This document shows positions 51,900 to 60,830 of a stretch of DNA of 64,000 nt, piece after piece; within the stretch, counting starts at the first letter, position 1, and each line of letters starts with the position of its first letter. The notes beneath the pieces are model-generated. The model had not been told where the DNA came from. It made no database searches and saw nothing but the letters and a program-made list of their open reading frames with translations. The position numbers were made by a program, and so were the translations under genes. This DNA is from SVTX01 sp045542075. Lineage in GTDB: Bacteria > Bacillota > Clostridia > Oscillospirales > CAG-272. The DNA lies in assembly GCA_045542075.1 (NCBI GenBank), contig JAZQKI010000023.1:36012-100011 (forward strand), written 5' to 3'.

Positions 51900-52535
51900 T
51901 CAATAAGTGGGGGTGTCAAGATACCAATTTCCGTCCTCAAAGGCAAATGAAAGTCTCTCTTTTTCAATCTTTTCGGGACTTGATATCAGATAGCTCTCAA
52001 TCTCAACATTGATATACTCATCATTTGAAGGACGTACTATCTTCATTGTGTCGTAAAGATATATTCTCTCGTTTTCCACAAGCACGTCTCTTGCGGCGCT
52101 CTGATAAAGCCATTCGCTTATCTCAACGTATTCAAGAAGCGTCACTCCGTCCACCACAACTCCGTCAAAGCAGCTCTCAAACAGCTGCTCACAGTAAGCC
52201 GACGAATATATCCTTTGTGTTGCTTCCTTCATTTCATCAAGCATAAGATACGGAGATACCTCCATGACCTTCTCATAGCCCTTGTTTTGCTGACCTATAT
52301 AAACAAAGCTTTCCTTTGACAGATCGCTGTCCCTCACGTAAACGGGAAGCCCCTCGCCAAAATATATTTCGTTTATCTGCTTTGAGCCTTCAATAAGATA
52401 TATTATCCTGTCTCTTACCGAGCTGATCTCGGGCGCCTTATTTGAGCAACCCGACGTCACAAATACGCACGACAAAAGCACTACGAAAACAAGTGCAGCA
52501 CAAATAGTGCGGGTAAGTTTTTTATTAAAGCTCAT
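51900..52535 (-). CDS. Hypothetical lipoprotein
   Basis: A 211-residue exported protein with signal peptide and lipobox TSGC near residue 30. The remainder is a mixed alpha/beta domain with the acidic stretch YINVEIESYLIS near 175 and a C-terminal FAFEDGNWYLDTPTY, which recalls NTF2-like lipoproteins of Clostridia, where a final DG.W.ID.P strand is common. That resemblance is tentative. AGAGG lies within the gyrA stop region; the ATG is 2 bp after gyrA. Confidence 0.7.
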   Translation of the reverse strand: MSFNKKLTRTICAALVFVVLLSCVFVTSGCSNKAPEISSVRDRIIYLIEGSKQINEIYFGEGLPVYVRDSDLSKESFVYIGQQNKGYEKVMEVSPYLMLDEMKEATQRIYSSAYCEQLFESCFDGVVVDGVTLLEYVEISEWLYQSAARDVLVENERIYLYDTMKIVRPSNDEYINVEIESYLISSPEKIEKERLSFAFEDGNWYLDTPTY

Positions 52536-52537
52536 AA

Positions 52538-55072
52538 TTATTCCTCTGTGGGTATGTTTTCAACAACTGCCTCAGACTGCTCTGCCTCGGACTGCTCTGC
52601 CTCAATTGTCTCAAGCTCCTCGGAGTCCTCCCTTGCCACCTTTGTGATATTGGCAACAGTCTGACCCTCAAGCAGACGCATGGTAATTACACCGGACGCG
52701 GTTCTCGAATAGGTGGAAATATCCTTTGCGGGAGTTCTGATGATTATACCCTCGTTTGTTATCATCATAATATCGTCATTATCGTCAACCGAGAGTATGC
52801 CCGCAAGATTACCCGTCTTGTCGGTCACGTTATGGCATGTCACACCAAAGCCGCCGCGGTGCTTCATAAGTCTGAAATCATCGTATTCAGTTCTCTTACC
52901 GTAGCCGTTTTCGGTGATAGTAAGGAGCTTTTTACCCTCCTCTACCTGCGCGACACCTATAACGTAATCGTCATCACGCAGATTTATTCCGCGGACACCG
53001 CGCGCGGTACGTCCCATAGGTCTTACCTGCGCCTCGTCAAATCTTACGGCAGATCCGCCGTGAGTTGCGATAATAAGCTGCGCGTTACCGTCTGTCTTTG
53101 TGACGAACAACAGCTCGTCGTCCTCGTCAAGATTTATAGCGATCTTTCCGCCCTTGCGCTGATACTCATACTCGGAAAGAAGTGTCTTTTTGATAACACC
53201 CTTGCGTGTTACCATAGTAAGATACTCGCCCTCGCCGAATTCGTTAACGCTTATCATGGACGTGACCTTCTCACCGTCTGAAAGCTGAAGCATATTTACA
53301 AGGTTAGATCCCTTGGATGTTCTCGAAGCCTCGGGAACTCTGAATGCCTTCATAGTCTGCACGCGTCCTCTGTTCGTAAAGAACATAAGCAGCGAGTGTG
53401 AGAATACCGCGGATACCTTTTCTATAAAGTCCTCATCACGCGTGGTCATAGCGGTAATTCCCTTACCGCCGCGTCTCTGCGCGGAGTACGTGTCCGCAGG
53501 CAGACGCTTGATATATCCGGCACGTGTCATTGTGATCACGCAGTTGTGCTTTTCTATAAGATCCTCAAGGTCTATCTCGTCCTCGGCTATCTCTATCTGA
53601 GTTCTTCTGTCATCCGCATACTTGTTCTTTATCTCAAGCATTTCGGTCTTGATTATCTCTCGTATCTTGGAGTTATCGGCAAGTATTCCCTCAAGCTCCG
53701 CGATAAGCGCATGGAGTCTGTCAAGCTCGTCCTGTATCTTCTGTCTCTCCATGCCCGTAAGACGGCCGAGAGTCATCTCAACGATAGCCTGAGCCTGAAT
53801 ATCGGTAAGACCGAATCTCTCCATCAAGGTCTGCTTTGAAATAGGAATAGAGGGGGACGTCTTCATTATCTGGACTATCTCGTCGATATTATCAAGCGCG
53901 ATCTTATATCCCTCAAAAATATGAGCGCGCGCCTTTGCTTTATTAAGGTCGAATTCTGTTCTTCTACGAATTACCGATTCCTGATGCTCGATATAGTAGT
54001 CAAGTATCTGGGGGAGCGACAGGACCTTAGGCTCCTGCCCTACGACCGCAAGCATATTTATCGCGCAGGTGCTTTGAAGCTCGGTATATTTGTAGAGCTG
54101 ATTGAGTATTATCTGTCCGTTTGCGTCGCGCTTGTACTCGATAACTATTTTCATACCGTCTCTGCCCGACTCGTCGCGGAGTCCCGAAATACCCTCAATT
54201 CTCTTTTCCTTGACAAGATCCGCAATAGCCTCGCAAAGCAAGGACTTGTTTACCATATAAGGAATTTCGGTGATTATTATAGTTCTGTTATCCTCGTCTA
54301 TCTCCGCCTTTGCTCTGACAGATACGCGTCCCTTACCTGTGGTGTACGCGTCAATAATACCCTGCGTGCCGTGAATGGTCGCATAGGTAGGAAAATCGGG
54401 GCCCTTTATGAACTGCATAAGCTCCTCGACTGTACACTCGGGATTATCCATTCTATATACAGTACCGTCAATTACCTCGCCAAGATTGTGAGGAGGAACG
54501 TTAGTTGCCATACCTACGGCGATGCCAACCGATCCGTTTACAAGGAAGTTAGGAAAACGGGAAGGAAGAACAGTAGGCTCGCGGAGTCTGTTATCAAAGT
54601 TAGGCTGATACTCGACTACCTCTTTTTCAAGGTCGCGGGTCATTTCGTCCGCAATCTTGTCAAGTCTTGCCTCGGTATAACGGTAAGCTGCCGGGGGGTC
54701 TCCATCCACAGAACCGAAGTTTCCGTGACCTTCAATGAGAGTATAACGGAGCGAGAATGGCTGCGCCATTCTTACCATAGTTCCGTAAACCGAGCTGTCA
54801 CCGTGAGGATGGTATCTACCAAGCACGTTACCAACCGTCGTCGCAGACTTGCGGAAAGGCTTGTCGTGTGTAAGGTGGTCCTCGTACATAGCGTAAATAA
54901 CACGTCTCTGTCCGGGCTTCATACCGTCACGAACGTCGGGCAACGCTCTTGACATAATTACAGACATGGAGTATTCAATGAAGGACTTTTTGACCTCCCT
55001 TTCCATGTTGATGTCAACTACCTTTTGATTTTCGAATAAGTACACGTCGCTGTCATGTGTGTTCTTGTCCAT
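52538..55072 (-). CDS. gyrA: DNA gyrase subunit A
   Basis: An 844-residue type IIA topoisomerase breakage-reunion subunit. The catalytic tyrosine is Tyr132 in AAYRYTEARL. The quinolone-contact helix reads HGDSSVYGTMVRMAQ: the Ser (93) is kept, while Gly97 stands at the place of Asp87 of E. coli. The C-terminal beta-pinwheel has a GyrA-box-like QRRGGKG near 530 and repeated R-G-[VI] blades, and ends in a Glu/Ala-rich tail (EAEQSEAEQSEA). AGAGAGGATAG precedes the ATG. It follows mreD, not gyrB. Confidence 0.97.
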   Translation of the reverse strand: MDKNTHDSDVYLFENQKVVDINMEREVKKSFIEYSMSVIMSRALPDVRDGMKPGQRRVIYAMYEDHLTHDKPFRKSATTVGNVLGRYHPHGDSSVYGTMVRMAQPFSLRYTLIEGHGNFGSVDGDPPAAYRYTEARLDKIADEMTRDLEKEVVEYQPNFDNRLREPTVLPSRFPNFLVNGSVGIAVGMATNVPPHNLGEVIDGTVYRMDNPECTVEELMQFIKGPDFPTYATIHGTQGIIDAYTTGKGRVSVRAKAEIDEDNRTIIITEIPYMVNKSLLCEAIADLVKEKRIEGISGLRDESGRDGMKIVIEYKRDANGQIILNQLYKYTELQSTCAINMLAVVGQEPKVLSLPQILDYYIEHQESVIRRRTEFDLNKAKARAHIFEGYKIALDNIDEIVQIMKTSPSIPISKQTLMERFGLTDIQAQAIVEMTLGRLTGMERQKIQDELDRLHALIAELEGILADNSKIREIIKTEMLEIKNKYADDRRTQIEIAEDEIDLEDLIEKHNCVITMTRAGYIKRLPADTYSAQRRGGKGITAMTTRDEDFIEKVSAVFSHSLLMFFTNRGRVQTMKAFRVPEASRTSKGSNLVNMLQLSDGEKVTSMISVNEFGEGEYLTMVTRKGVIKKTLLSEYEYQRKGGKIAINLDEDDELLFVTKTDGNAQLIIATHGGSAVRFDEAQVRPMGRTARGVRGINLRDDDYVIGVAQVEEGKKLLTITENGYGKRTEYDDFRLMKHRGGFGVTCHNVTDKTGNLAGILSVDDNDDIMMITNEGIIIRTPAKDISTYSRTASGVITMRLLEGQTVANITKVAREDSEELETIEAEQSEAEQSEAVVENIPTEE

Positions 55073-55107
55073 TTTTAACTATCCTCTCTCTTATAGATGT
55101 GATGATA

Positions 55108-55650
55108 CTAATTTTCAGGGCTGAATTTTTCTATTATTCTTACTATTCCCAGACAGGTGAAATACACTATCGGAATACAAAGAATAAACGCGAAAAACTC
55201 AGGCATCAGGGTTTTTATAAAAATATTTATAATATTAAAGCTCTTTGCGCCAAGGGCAAATCTCGCAAGGGTAATTAATGACTGTATTCCCCCGACACAA
55301 AGCGAATATATGATAAACGACAGAAAATTTCTCTTGAGAAATACCTTTGAGAAATATCCGCACAGATATCCCGCAAGCATATAAAGCACAGGTGAAAAGC
55401 CTATACCGACTGAACCGAGCACGTCAATAAAAAATCCGCCCACAATTCCGCATATACCGCCGCACCTCTCTCCGCACAAAAAACCTATTGCGCATACCAG
55501 GGCTAAAGCTATTGCGGGTTTTGCTCCAAACACGTTAAAAAACGATATTTGAAACGGGATTGAAATAATAATAAGTACCGAGAAAGCTACACACTGCGCA
55601 AAAAGCCTTTTGTCAAATCTTTTTGCGTGAGATATATTTTTTTTACTCAT
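55108..55650 (-). CDS. mreD: Rod shape-determining protein MreD
   Basis: A 180-residue membrane protein of the elongasome, with five to six hydrophobic helices and the family signature around DVLGSVGIGFSPVLYMLAGYLCG near the middle. It partners MreC in lateral wall synthesis. The ATG at 55650 has GGAGG inside mreC and overlaps its stop by 8 nt, indicating translational coupling. mreB is not nearby. Confidence 0.85.
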   Translation of the reverse strand: MSKKNISHAKRFDKRLFAQCVAFSVLIIISIPFQISFFNVFGAKPAIALALVCAIGFLCGERCGGICGIVGGFFIDVLGSVGIGFSPVLYMLAGYLCGYFSKVFLKRNFLSFIIYSLCVGGIQSLITLARFALGAKSFNIINIFIKTLMPEFFAFILCIPIVYFTCLGIVRIIEKFSPEN

Positions 55651-56497
55651 TGGTATTTTCCTCCGCGACCTTGCGGTCAAAGGAAGTTACCACCATTACG
55701 TAATTCAAGCTTTCAAAATCCACGGCACAGGTGACTGTCGCTACCTTTGATCGGGAATATTCGTCAATTCCCACCGACGAGACCTTTCCTATAAGAAGTC
55801 CGCCGGGATAAACGCTTCCCGAGCCGCTGGTATAGACCATATCTCCGATCTGAACGTCGGCTTCAATATCTAGATACGCGAGCTTGCAGACTCCGTCGTT
55901 TCTGTAGGTTATGTCACCCTGCACGACTCCGATCTCTCCGCTGCGTGATATATATCCTCCCACGCCCGATGAGGTCTCGCAAATAACCCGCACGTTTGCC
56001 CAGTTACTTCCCACCTCAGCTACGCATCCGACAAGTCCTCCCGCGACCATAACGGGCATATTCACGTCAATTCCGTGATCCTTGCCTTTGTTTATTTTAA
56101 TTACGGACATATAGTTATCCGCCTCCGAGCCAATTACGAGTGCCTCGCAAAGCTCGAAATCATCGTGAGCCTCCTTTACGGATATATACTCGCGAAGTCT
56201 GCGGTTTTCTTCCTCCGTAAGAGTCGCGTCGTTAAGCTTTTCCTTAAGCGCCGCTATCTCGTCCTTGAGTTGACTGTTTTCCTCAATCAATGAGTCCATA
56301 TTGGAAAAATACATTGAATAGCCCTTAAGGCTTTCTTTTATTTTCCATATTCCCTGCTCAATTGGGGAAAATATGTCTCCGATTATTACTTTTACCGTAT
56401 TGCTGACACCCATAATAGAGAAAACAGCCGAGAAAATACATAAGACCAGCGCTATAGCAAGGAGAGATATGAAAAATTTATTTTTGAAAATTTTCAA
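55643..56497 (-). CDS. mreC: Rod shape-determining protein MreC
   Basis: A 284-residue protein: short cytoplasmic tail, one membrane helix at about 8-30, a coiled coil at about 65-100 (EENSQLKDEIAALKEKL) and two beta-barrel domains with NKGKDHGIDVNMPVMV. It scaffolds penicillin-binding proteins with MreD and RodA. The TTG at 56497 is chosen because AAAGGAGG lies 7 nt upstream; an earlier in-frame GTG lies within the DnaA-box-like palindrome. It sits between gyrB and gyrA, an unusual place. Confidence 0.9.
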   Translation of the reverse strand: MKIFKNKFFISLLAIALVLCIFSAVFSIMGVSNTVKVIIGDIFSPIEQGIWKIKESLKGYSMYFSNMDSLIEENSQLKDEIAALKEKLNDATLTEEENRRLREYISVKEAHDDFELCEALVIGSEADNYMSVIKINKGKDHGIDVNMPVMVAGGLVGCVAEVGSNWANVRVICETSSGVGGYISRSGEIGVVQGDITYRNDGVCKLAYLDIEADVQIGDMVYTSGSGSVYPGGLLIGKVSSVGIDEYSRSKVATVTCAVDFESLNYVMVVTSFDRKVAEENTNE

Positions 56498-56724
56498 AGC
56501 TGCCCTCCTTTTTTCTATAGACTTTTCCACAAGGTTTTTCACAACCTGTGGAAAAGTGCTGTGTGTAATTTTTTTATTATTTTTTGTGTTGAAAACTTTA
56601 TCAAAACTTCAAAATTTTCTTTGTTTTCTAAGAAATTTCTTTATTTTTCAAATTTTCCATACATTGTAGAAAACCAATATCTGATTTTGCCGAAAAATGA
56701 GGTTTTCAACAGAGTTTTTTATAT
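56498..56724. other. AT-rich region with paired DnaA-box-like sites
   Basis: 227 bp upstream of mreC. At 56521-56557 a near-perfect inverted repeat contains TTTTCCACA (56523-56531) and its complement TGTGGAAAA (56547-56555), each one mismatch from the DnaA-box consensus. The following 160 bp are extremely AT-rich. No gene is seen. Confidence 0.5.
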
Positions 56725-57030
56725 GATACTTTTTGGCAACAGCCCCAAAAAGTATCCAAAAAAGACCGCTTGAGAGTGGAGAGTGTCCTATTTTTTCTCC
56801 GAAAAAATTTTGCCTTGCAAAACGGACGACCCTCTCCCCTCTCAAGACTCTCCCCTCTCCTTTGCGCCGCACCTTTGGTGCAAGGCGCGCTCAGGGGGTG
56901 TGGTTTCTTAAGGAGAGGGGGAGTCGTCTGGTGTTTTCGCTTGCGAAAACAAATTTCACGGGAGTGAAATTAAGACATTCCCTCTCCTTAAGCGGCGGTT
57001 TGGATACTTTGCCGTCGCGGGCAAAGTATC
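56725..57030. repeat. Four-hairpin intergenic element, copy R3
   Basis: Outer hairpins at 56725-56756 (GATACTTTTTGG/CCAAAAAGTATC) and 57003-57030 (GATACTTTGCC/GGCAAAGTATC). Inner stem-loops pair CTTGAGAGTGGAGAG with CTCTCCCCTCTCAAG, and TTCTTAAGGAGAGGG with CCCTCTCCTTAAG. It lies in the same direction of transcription between gyrB and mreC. Its left half is nearly identical to copy R4. Confidence 0.87.
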
Positions 57031-57042
57031 ACAAAAACAAAA

Positions 57043-58992
57043 TCAAATATCCAAATTCTCCGCAAGACGCGCATTCTGCTCAATAAATATCCTTCTGGGT
57101 TCTACCTTATCACCCATAAGCAGAGAAAACATCTCGTCACAAACCATAGCATCCTCAACAGTCACGCGCAAAATAGTACGTGTTGCGGGGTCCATAGTTG
57201 TCTCCCAAAGCTGATCGGGATCCATTTCACCAAGACCCTTATATCTGTCAGCCTCTATAAGATGCTTGCCGTTCTCGCCGCCAAGCTCTTCAATTATCTG
57301 GTCTCTCTCAGCATCCGAGAATGCATATCTCTCATTACCCTGTTTTGATCCCTTGCGGTAAACCTTATAAAGCGGAGGCTGAGCGAGGTATATATGTCCC
57401 TCGTCAATAAGCTGACGCATGTGTCTGAAGAAGAATGTCAAAAGAAGTATTCTAATGTGCGATCCGTCAACGTCGGCATCCGCCATAATAATTATCTTAC
57501 CGTAGCGCAGCTTATTTATATCAAACTCATCACCTATTCCGCATCCAAGCGCCTGAATTATCGGTATAAGCGACTGATTGGAATAAACCTTGTCAAGTCT
57601 GGTCTTCTCAACGTTCAATACCTTACCGCGAAGTGGCAGTATTGCCTGGAACTTTGAGTTTCTGCCCTGAGTTGCGGAGCCTCCCGCGGAGTCTCCCTCA
57701 ACAAGATAAAGCTCTGTAAGCTCGGCATTTCTCTCATTACAGTCGCGAAGCTTTCCGGGAAGCGTGCTGCCCTCAAGCAGACCTTTACGTCTTGTTGCCT
57801 CTCTTGCCTTTCTTGCCGCCTCACGAGCGCGGGAAGCCGCAAGAGCCTTATCAATTATAGCCTTTGCGGTATTGGGATTTTCCTCAAAATAATCCGCAAG
57901 CTTCTGGCTTACAGTATTATCAACAAGCGTTCTTATATCCGAATTTCCAAGCTTTGCCTTGGTCTGGCTCTCGAACTGCGCGTTTTCAAGCTTTACTGAA
58001 ACAATAGCGCAAAGTCCCTCACGAACGTCCTCACCCGAAAGATTCTTATCGCTGTCTTTAAGTATTCCGTTCTTACGCGCATAGTCGTTTATTACTCTTG
58101 TAAGTCCAGACTTGAATCCCGTCTCGTGCGTACCGCCCTCGATGGTGTTCATATTGTTGGCGAAGGTCATAACGCATTCGTTGTAACCGTCATTGTACTG
58201 GAGAGCTATCTCGGCAATACTTGTGTCCTTCTCACCGCGCATATAAATGACCTCGTTATGTACGGGATCATTATGTCTCTGCTCGGTAAGGTACGTGACA
58301 AACGACTTTATACCGCCCTCAAACTGAAGATCAGTCTCAACAGGCTCGTTGCCTCTGTTATCTATAAGAACTATTCTTATTCCCGCGTTAAGAAATGACT
58401 GCTCGCGCATACGGTTGAGAAGTATCTCATAGTCAAAAACAGTCTCCTCAAAAATCTCGGGGTCGGGCTTGAAAGTTACCTTAACACCGTGAGGCTTTTC
58501 GGGTGAGTCACCCTCGCAAACAAATTTTCTCGCGACCGCGCCGCGCTCAAAGCGTTCTGTATATCTCTTACCCTCATAGCAGTCCTCAAGCTCTACCCAT
58601 AGCGAGAGAGCGTTAACGACAGACGCGCCAACGCCGTGCAGTCCTCCTGCTATTTTATATCCTCCGCCGCCGAATTTTCCTCCCGCGTGGAGAATGGTAT
58701 ATACTACCTCAGGCGTAGGAATACCCTCCTTGGGATGAATACCCGCAGGAATACCTCGTCCGTTATCTTCTACTGTGACACTGTTATCATAGTTTATAGT
58801 TACGGTTATTTTATCACAGTAACCCGCAAGCGCCTCGTCTATGGAGTTGTCAACTATCTCGTAAACGAGATGATGCAGACCGCGTATAGAGGTAGTACCG
58901 ATGTACATACCGGGTCTTTTTCTTACAGCCTCAAGACCTTCAAGGACTTGTATTCCACTTTCGTCATAAGTGTTCTTCTCAATTTCTGACAT
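57043..58992 (-). CDS. gyrB: DNA gyrase subunit B
   Basis: A 649-residue ATPase subunit of gyrase. GHKL ATP site: DNSIDEALAG near 48, VEDNGRGIPAG near 75 and GLHGVGASVVNALS near 115. TOPRIM domain: LVEGDSAGGSA near 430, and DADVDGSHIR near 505. C-terminus ends RRIFIEQNA as usual. AAAGGCAG precedes the ATG. It follows remB by about 95 bp and is followed by repeat R3 rather than by gyrA. Confidence 0.97.
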   Translation of the reverse strand: MSEIEKNTYDESGIQVLEGLEAVRKRPGMYIGTTSIRGLHHLVYEIVDNSIDEALAGYCDKITVTINYDNSVTVEDNGRGIPAGIHPKEGIPTPEVVYTILHAGGKFGGGGYKIAGGLHGVGASVVNALSLWVELEDCYEGKRYTERFERGAVARKFVCEGDSPEKPHGVKVTFKPDPEIFEETVFDYEILLNRMREQSFLNAGIRIVLIDNRGNEPVETDLQFEGGIKSFVTYLTEQRHNDPVHNEVIYMRGEKDTSIAEIALQYNDGYNECVMTFANNMNTIEGGTHETGFKSGLTRVINDYARKNGILKDSDKNLSGEDVREGLCAIVSVKLENAQFESQTKAKLGNSDIRTLVDNTVSQKLADYFEENPNTAKAIIDKALAASRAREAARKAREATRRKGLLEGSTLPGKLRDCNERNAELTELYLVEGDSAGGSATQGRNSKFQAILPLRGKVLNVEKTRLDKVYSNQSLIPIIQALGCGIGDEFDINKLRYGKIIIMADADVDGSHIRILLLTFFFRHMRQLIDEGHIYLAQPPLYKVYRKGSKQGNERYAFSDAERDQIIEELGGENGKHLIEADRYKGLGEMDPDQLWETTMDPATRTILRVTVEDAMVCDEMFSLLMGDKVEPRRIFIEQNARLAENLDI

Positions 58993-59087
58993 TTTTTATT
59001 CTGCCTTTCATATATTTGCCTTCTCCGACGGAGAAGGGGGACCGCTTTGGCGGTGGATGAGGAGATCCTCATCATTAATCTTATTTC

Positions 59088-59342
59088 TTATATCCCATAA
59101 ACCGTTCTGCCTATCAGGGCTTGCGTGGATATCTGGGAAAAACAGATCATATACCTTCCGTTTTCCTTATATAGAATAAAGGATTTCGGTATCTCGTCCT
59201 TTGCGGAGATGACGAGATTTTTTCTTTCTGCCTCGGAGAGATATTTTCTCGTCACGGAGGATATGGTCGCGTTATCGGCATCGAATATACCGATTATGTC
59301 TTTTTCGCGTATGTTTTTGTTGTTTCCTGCGTGAAGGAACAT
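59088..59342 (-). CDS. remB: RemB family protein (DUF370-related, YaaB)
   Basis: An 84-residue protein starting MFLHAGNNKNIREKDIIGIFD, the family N-terminus, and located between recF and gyrB exactly as yaaB/remB is in Bacillus, where it affects biofilm-matrix expression. AAAGGAG precedes the ATG at 59342. The upstream repeat R4 ends only 25 bp before the start codon, so any transcript coming from recF carries R4 next to the ribosome site. Confidence 0.88.
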   Translation of the reverse strand: MFLHAGNNKNIREKDIIGIFDADNATISSVTRKYLSEAERKNLVISAKDEIPKSFILYKENGRYMICFSQISTQALIGRTVYGI

Positions 59343-59366
59343 ATATTTCTCCTTTCTATTTTCTTT

Positions 59367-59691
59367 GTCGCTTTTTGCCAATAGCGGCAAAAAGTGACCA
59401 AAAAACGCCACTTAAGAGTGGAGAGTGTCCTATTTTTTCTACCGAAAAAATTTCGCCTTGCAAAACGGACGACCCTCTCCCCTCTCAAGACTCTCCCCTC
59501 TCCTCCGCGCCTTACGCTGAAAGCGTGGCGCACTCAGGGGGTGTGGTTTCTTAAGGAGAGGGGGAGTAGAAAATCTTTAGCGCAGAGGGGATTGAGCAAG
59601 CTCAATCGACTCAAGCGTAAAAAAGATTTTTTTCTCCTCTCCTTAAGCGGCGCTCTTTGGATACTTTCTGTCGTCGTGGACAGAAAGTATC
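59367..59691. repeat. Four-hairpin intergenic element, copy R4
   Basis: Outer hairpins at 59367-59398 (GTCGCTTTTTGCC/GGCAAAAAGTGAC, one G-T pair) and 59660-59691 (GATACTTTCTGTC/GACAGAAAGTATC). Inner stem-loops pair CTTAAGAGTGGAGAG with CTCTCCCCTCTCAAG, and TTCTTAAGGAGAGGG with CTCCTCTCCTTAAG. It sits between recF and remB inside the origin-proximal transcript. No gene is seen in 59343-59706. Confidence 0.87.
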
Positions 59692-59706
59692 AATAAAAAA
59701 AATTTG

Positions 59707-60825
59707 TTATAAAGTATTTCTAAAATACTTTCCGTCTTTAACGTAAATTACGTTAGCTCCGCTTATATCCGTTGCCTCACACGTTGTCATAATAACCTGC
59801 TTGTCCGAAAGATTTGAGATGAGATAACTTCTCCTCTTTGCGTCAAGCTCCGAAAGCACGTCGTCAAGCAAAAATACAGGATACTCGCCGCCGCAGCTTT
59901 TCTTGATTATCTCTCCTTCAGATAGCTTCAAGGCAAGCGCTAATGACCTCTGCTGCCCCTGCGAGCAGAAAATTCTCGCGCTGTTGCCGTTTAAGTTTAT
60001 TTCTATATCGTCCTTGTGAGTTCCCCACAAAGTCGCTCCTGCGCCGATTTCTCGGTCGTGACGGCTGAAATAAAGCTCACGAAAGCTTTCTTCAACCTTT
60101 TTTATGTCAAACAGCTCCTCCTCGGCAAGCTTACACGATGACACGTACTTCAGCTCGGGAAATTCCCTCTTGCCCGTCATATCCGAGAATATGTCCGCAA
60201 CAAATTTGCGTATTTCACCGAGATACTCCACTCTGTAGAGAGTGATTTTTGCCGCCTCCGCAGCTAACTGCTCCGAGAATATATCCACAGTCGCGTCAAA
60301 TGCAGCTCTGTCCTCCTCGGCAAGCTTTATAAGAGAATTTCTCTCCTTGAGTATCGCTTGATACCTTTGAAGCGACCTCATATAAAGCGGCTTTATTTGA
60401 GATATCGCCACGTCAAGAAAGCTTCTTCGCATAGACGGGCCTTCCTTGACTATAGACAAATGCTCAGGACAGAAAAGCACGACCTTGAACTCTCCCACCA
60501 TATCCGACATTTTAGAAATTTTAAGTCCGTTCTGCTCAATTCTCCTCTGACGTCTGTCAGAAAAAAGCGTGACCGTAGTATTCATATCCCTTATGTCGTC
60601 GGCGTAGATATTCTCAATTTTCGCAAATTCGCACCCGAAACGGATGAGGTCCTTATCCGCGCCCTGCCTGAAGCTCCGACACAGCGCGGTGTAATATATA
60701 GCCTCTATCATATTCGTTTTGCCCTGCGCATTCTCTCCGATAAGGATATTAGTGCCCGGACAAAAATCAAGCTCGGCTGAATCTATATTGCGAAAATTCT
60801 CGACCTTTATTTTTTTGCAGATCAT
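59707..60825 (-). CDS. recF: DNA replication and repair protein RecF
   Basis: A 372-residue ABC-type ATPase that helps load RecA at gaps. Walker A GENAQGKT at 30-37, signature-like SQGQQRSLALALKL near 288 and Walker B VFLLDDVLSELD near 315 are visible. It starts 5 bp after dnaN, so it is co-transcribed. The small S4-domain gene (yaaA) usual between dnaN and recF in Bacillota is absent. Confidence 0.95.
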   Translation of the reverse strand: MICKKIKVENFRNIDSAELDFCPGTNILIGENAQGKTNMIEAIYYTALCRSFRQGADKDLIRFGCEFAKIENIYADDIRDMNTTVTLFSDRRQRRIEQNGLKISKMSDMVGEFKVVLFCPEHLSIVKEGPSMRRSFLDVAISQIKPLYMRSLQRYQAILKERNSLIKLAEEDRAAFDATVDIFSEQLAAEAAKITLYRVEYLGEIRKFVADIFSDMTGKREFPELKYVSSCKLAEEELFDIKKVEESFRELYFSRHDREIGAGATLWGTHKDDIEINLNGNSARIFCSQGQQRSLALALKLSEGEIIKKSCGGEYPVFLLDDVLSELDAKRRSYLISNLSDKQVIMTTCEATDISGANVIYVKDGKYFRNTL

Positions 60826-60830
60826 TAAAA

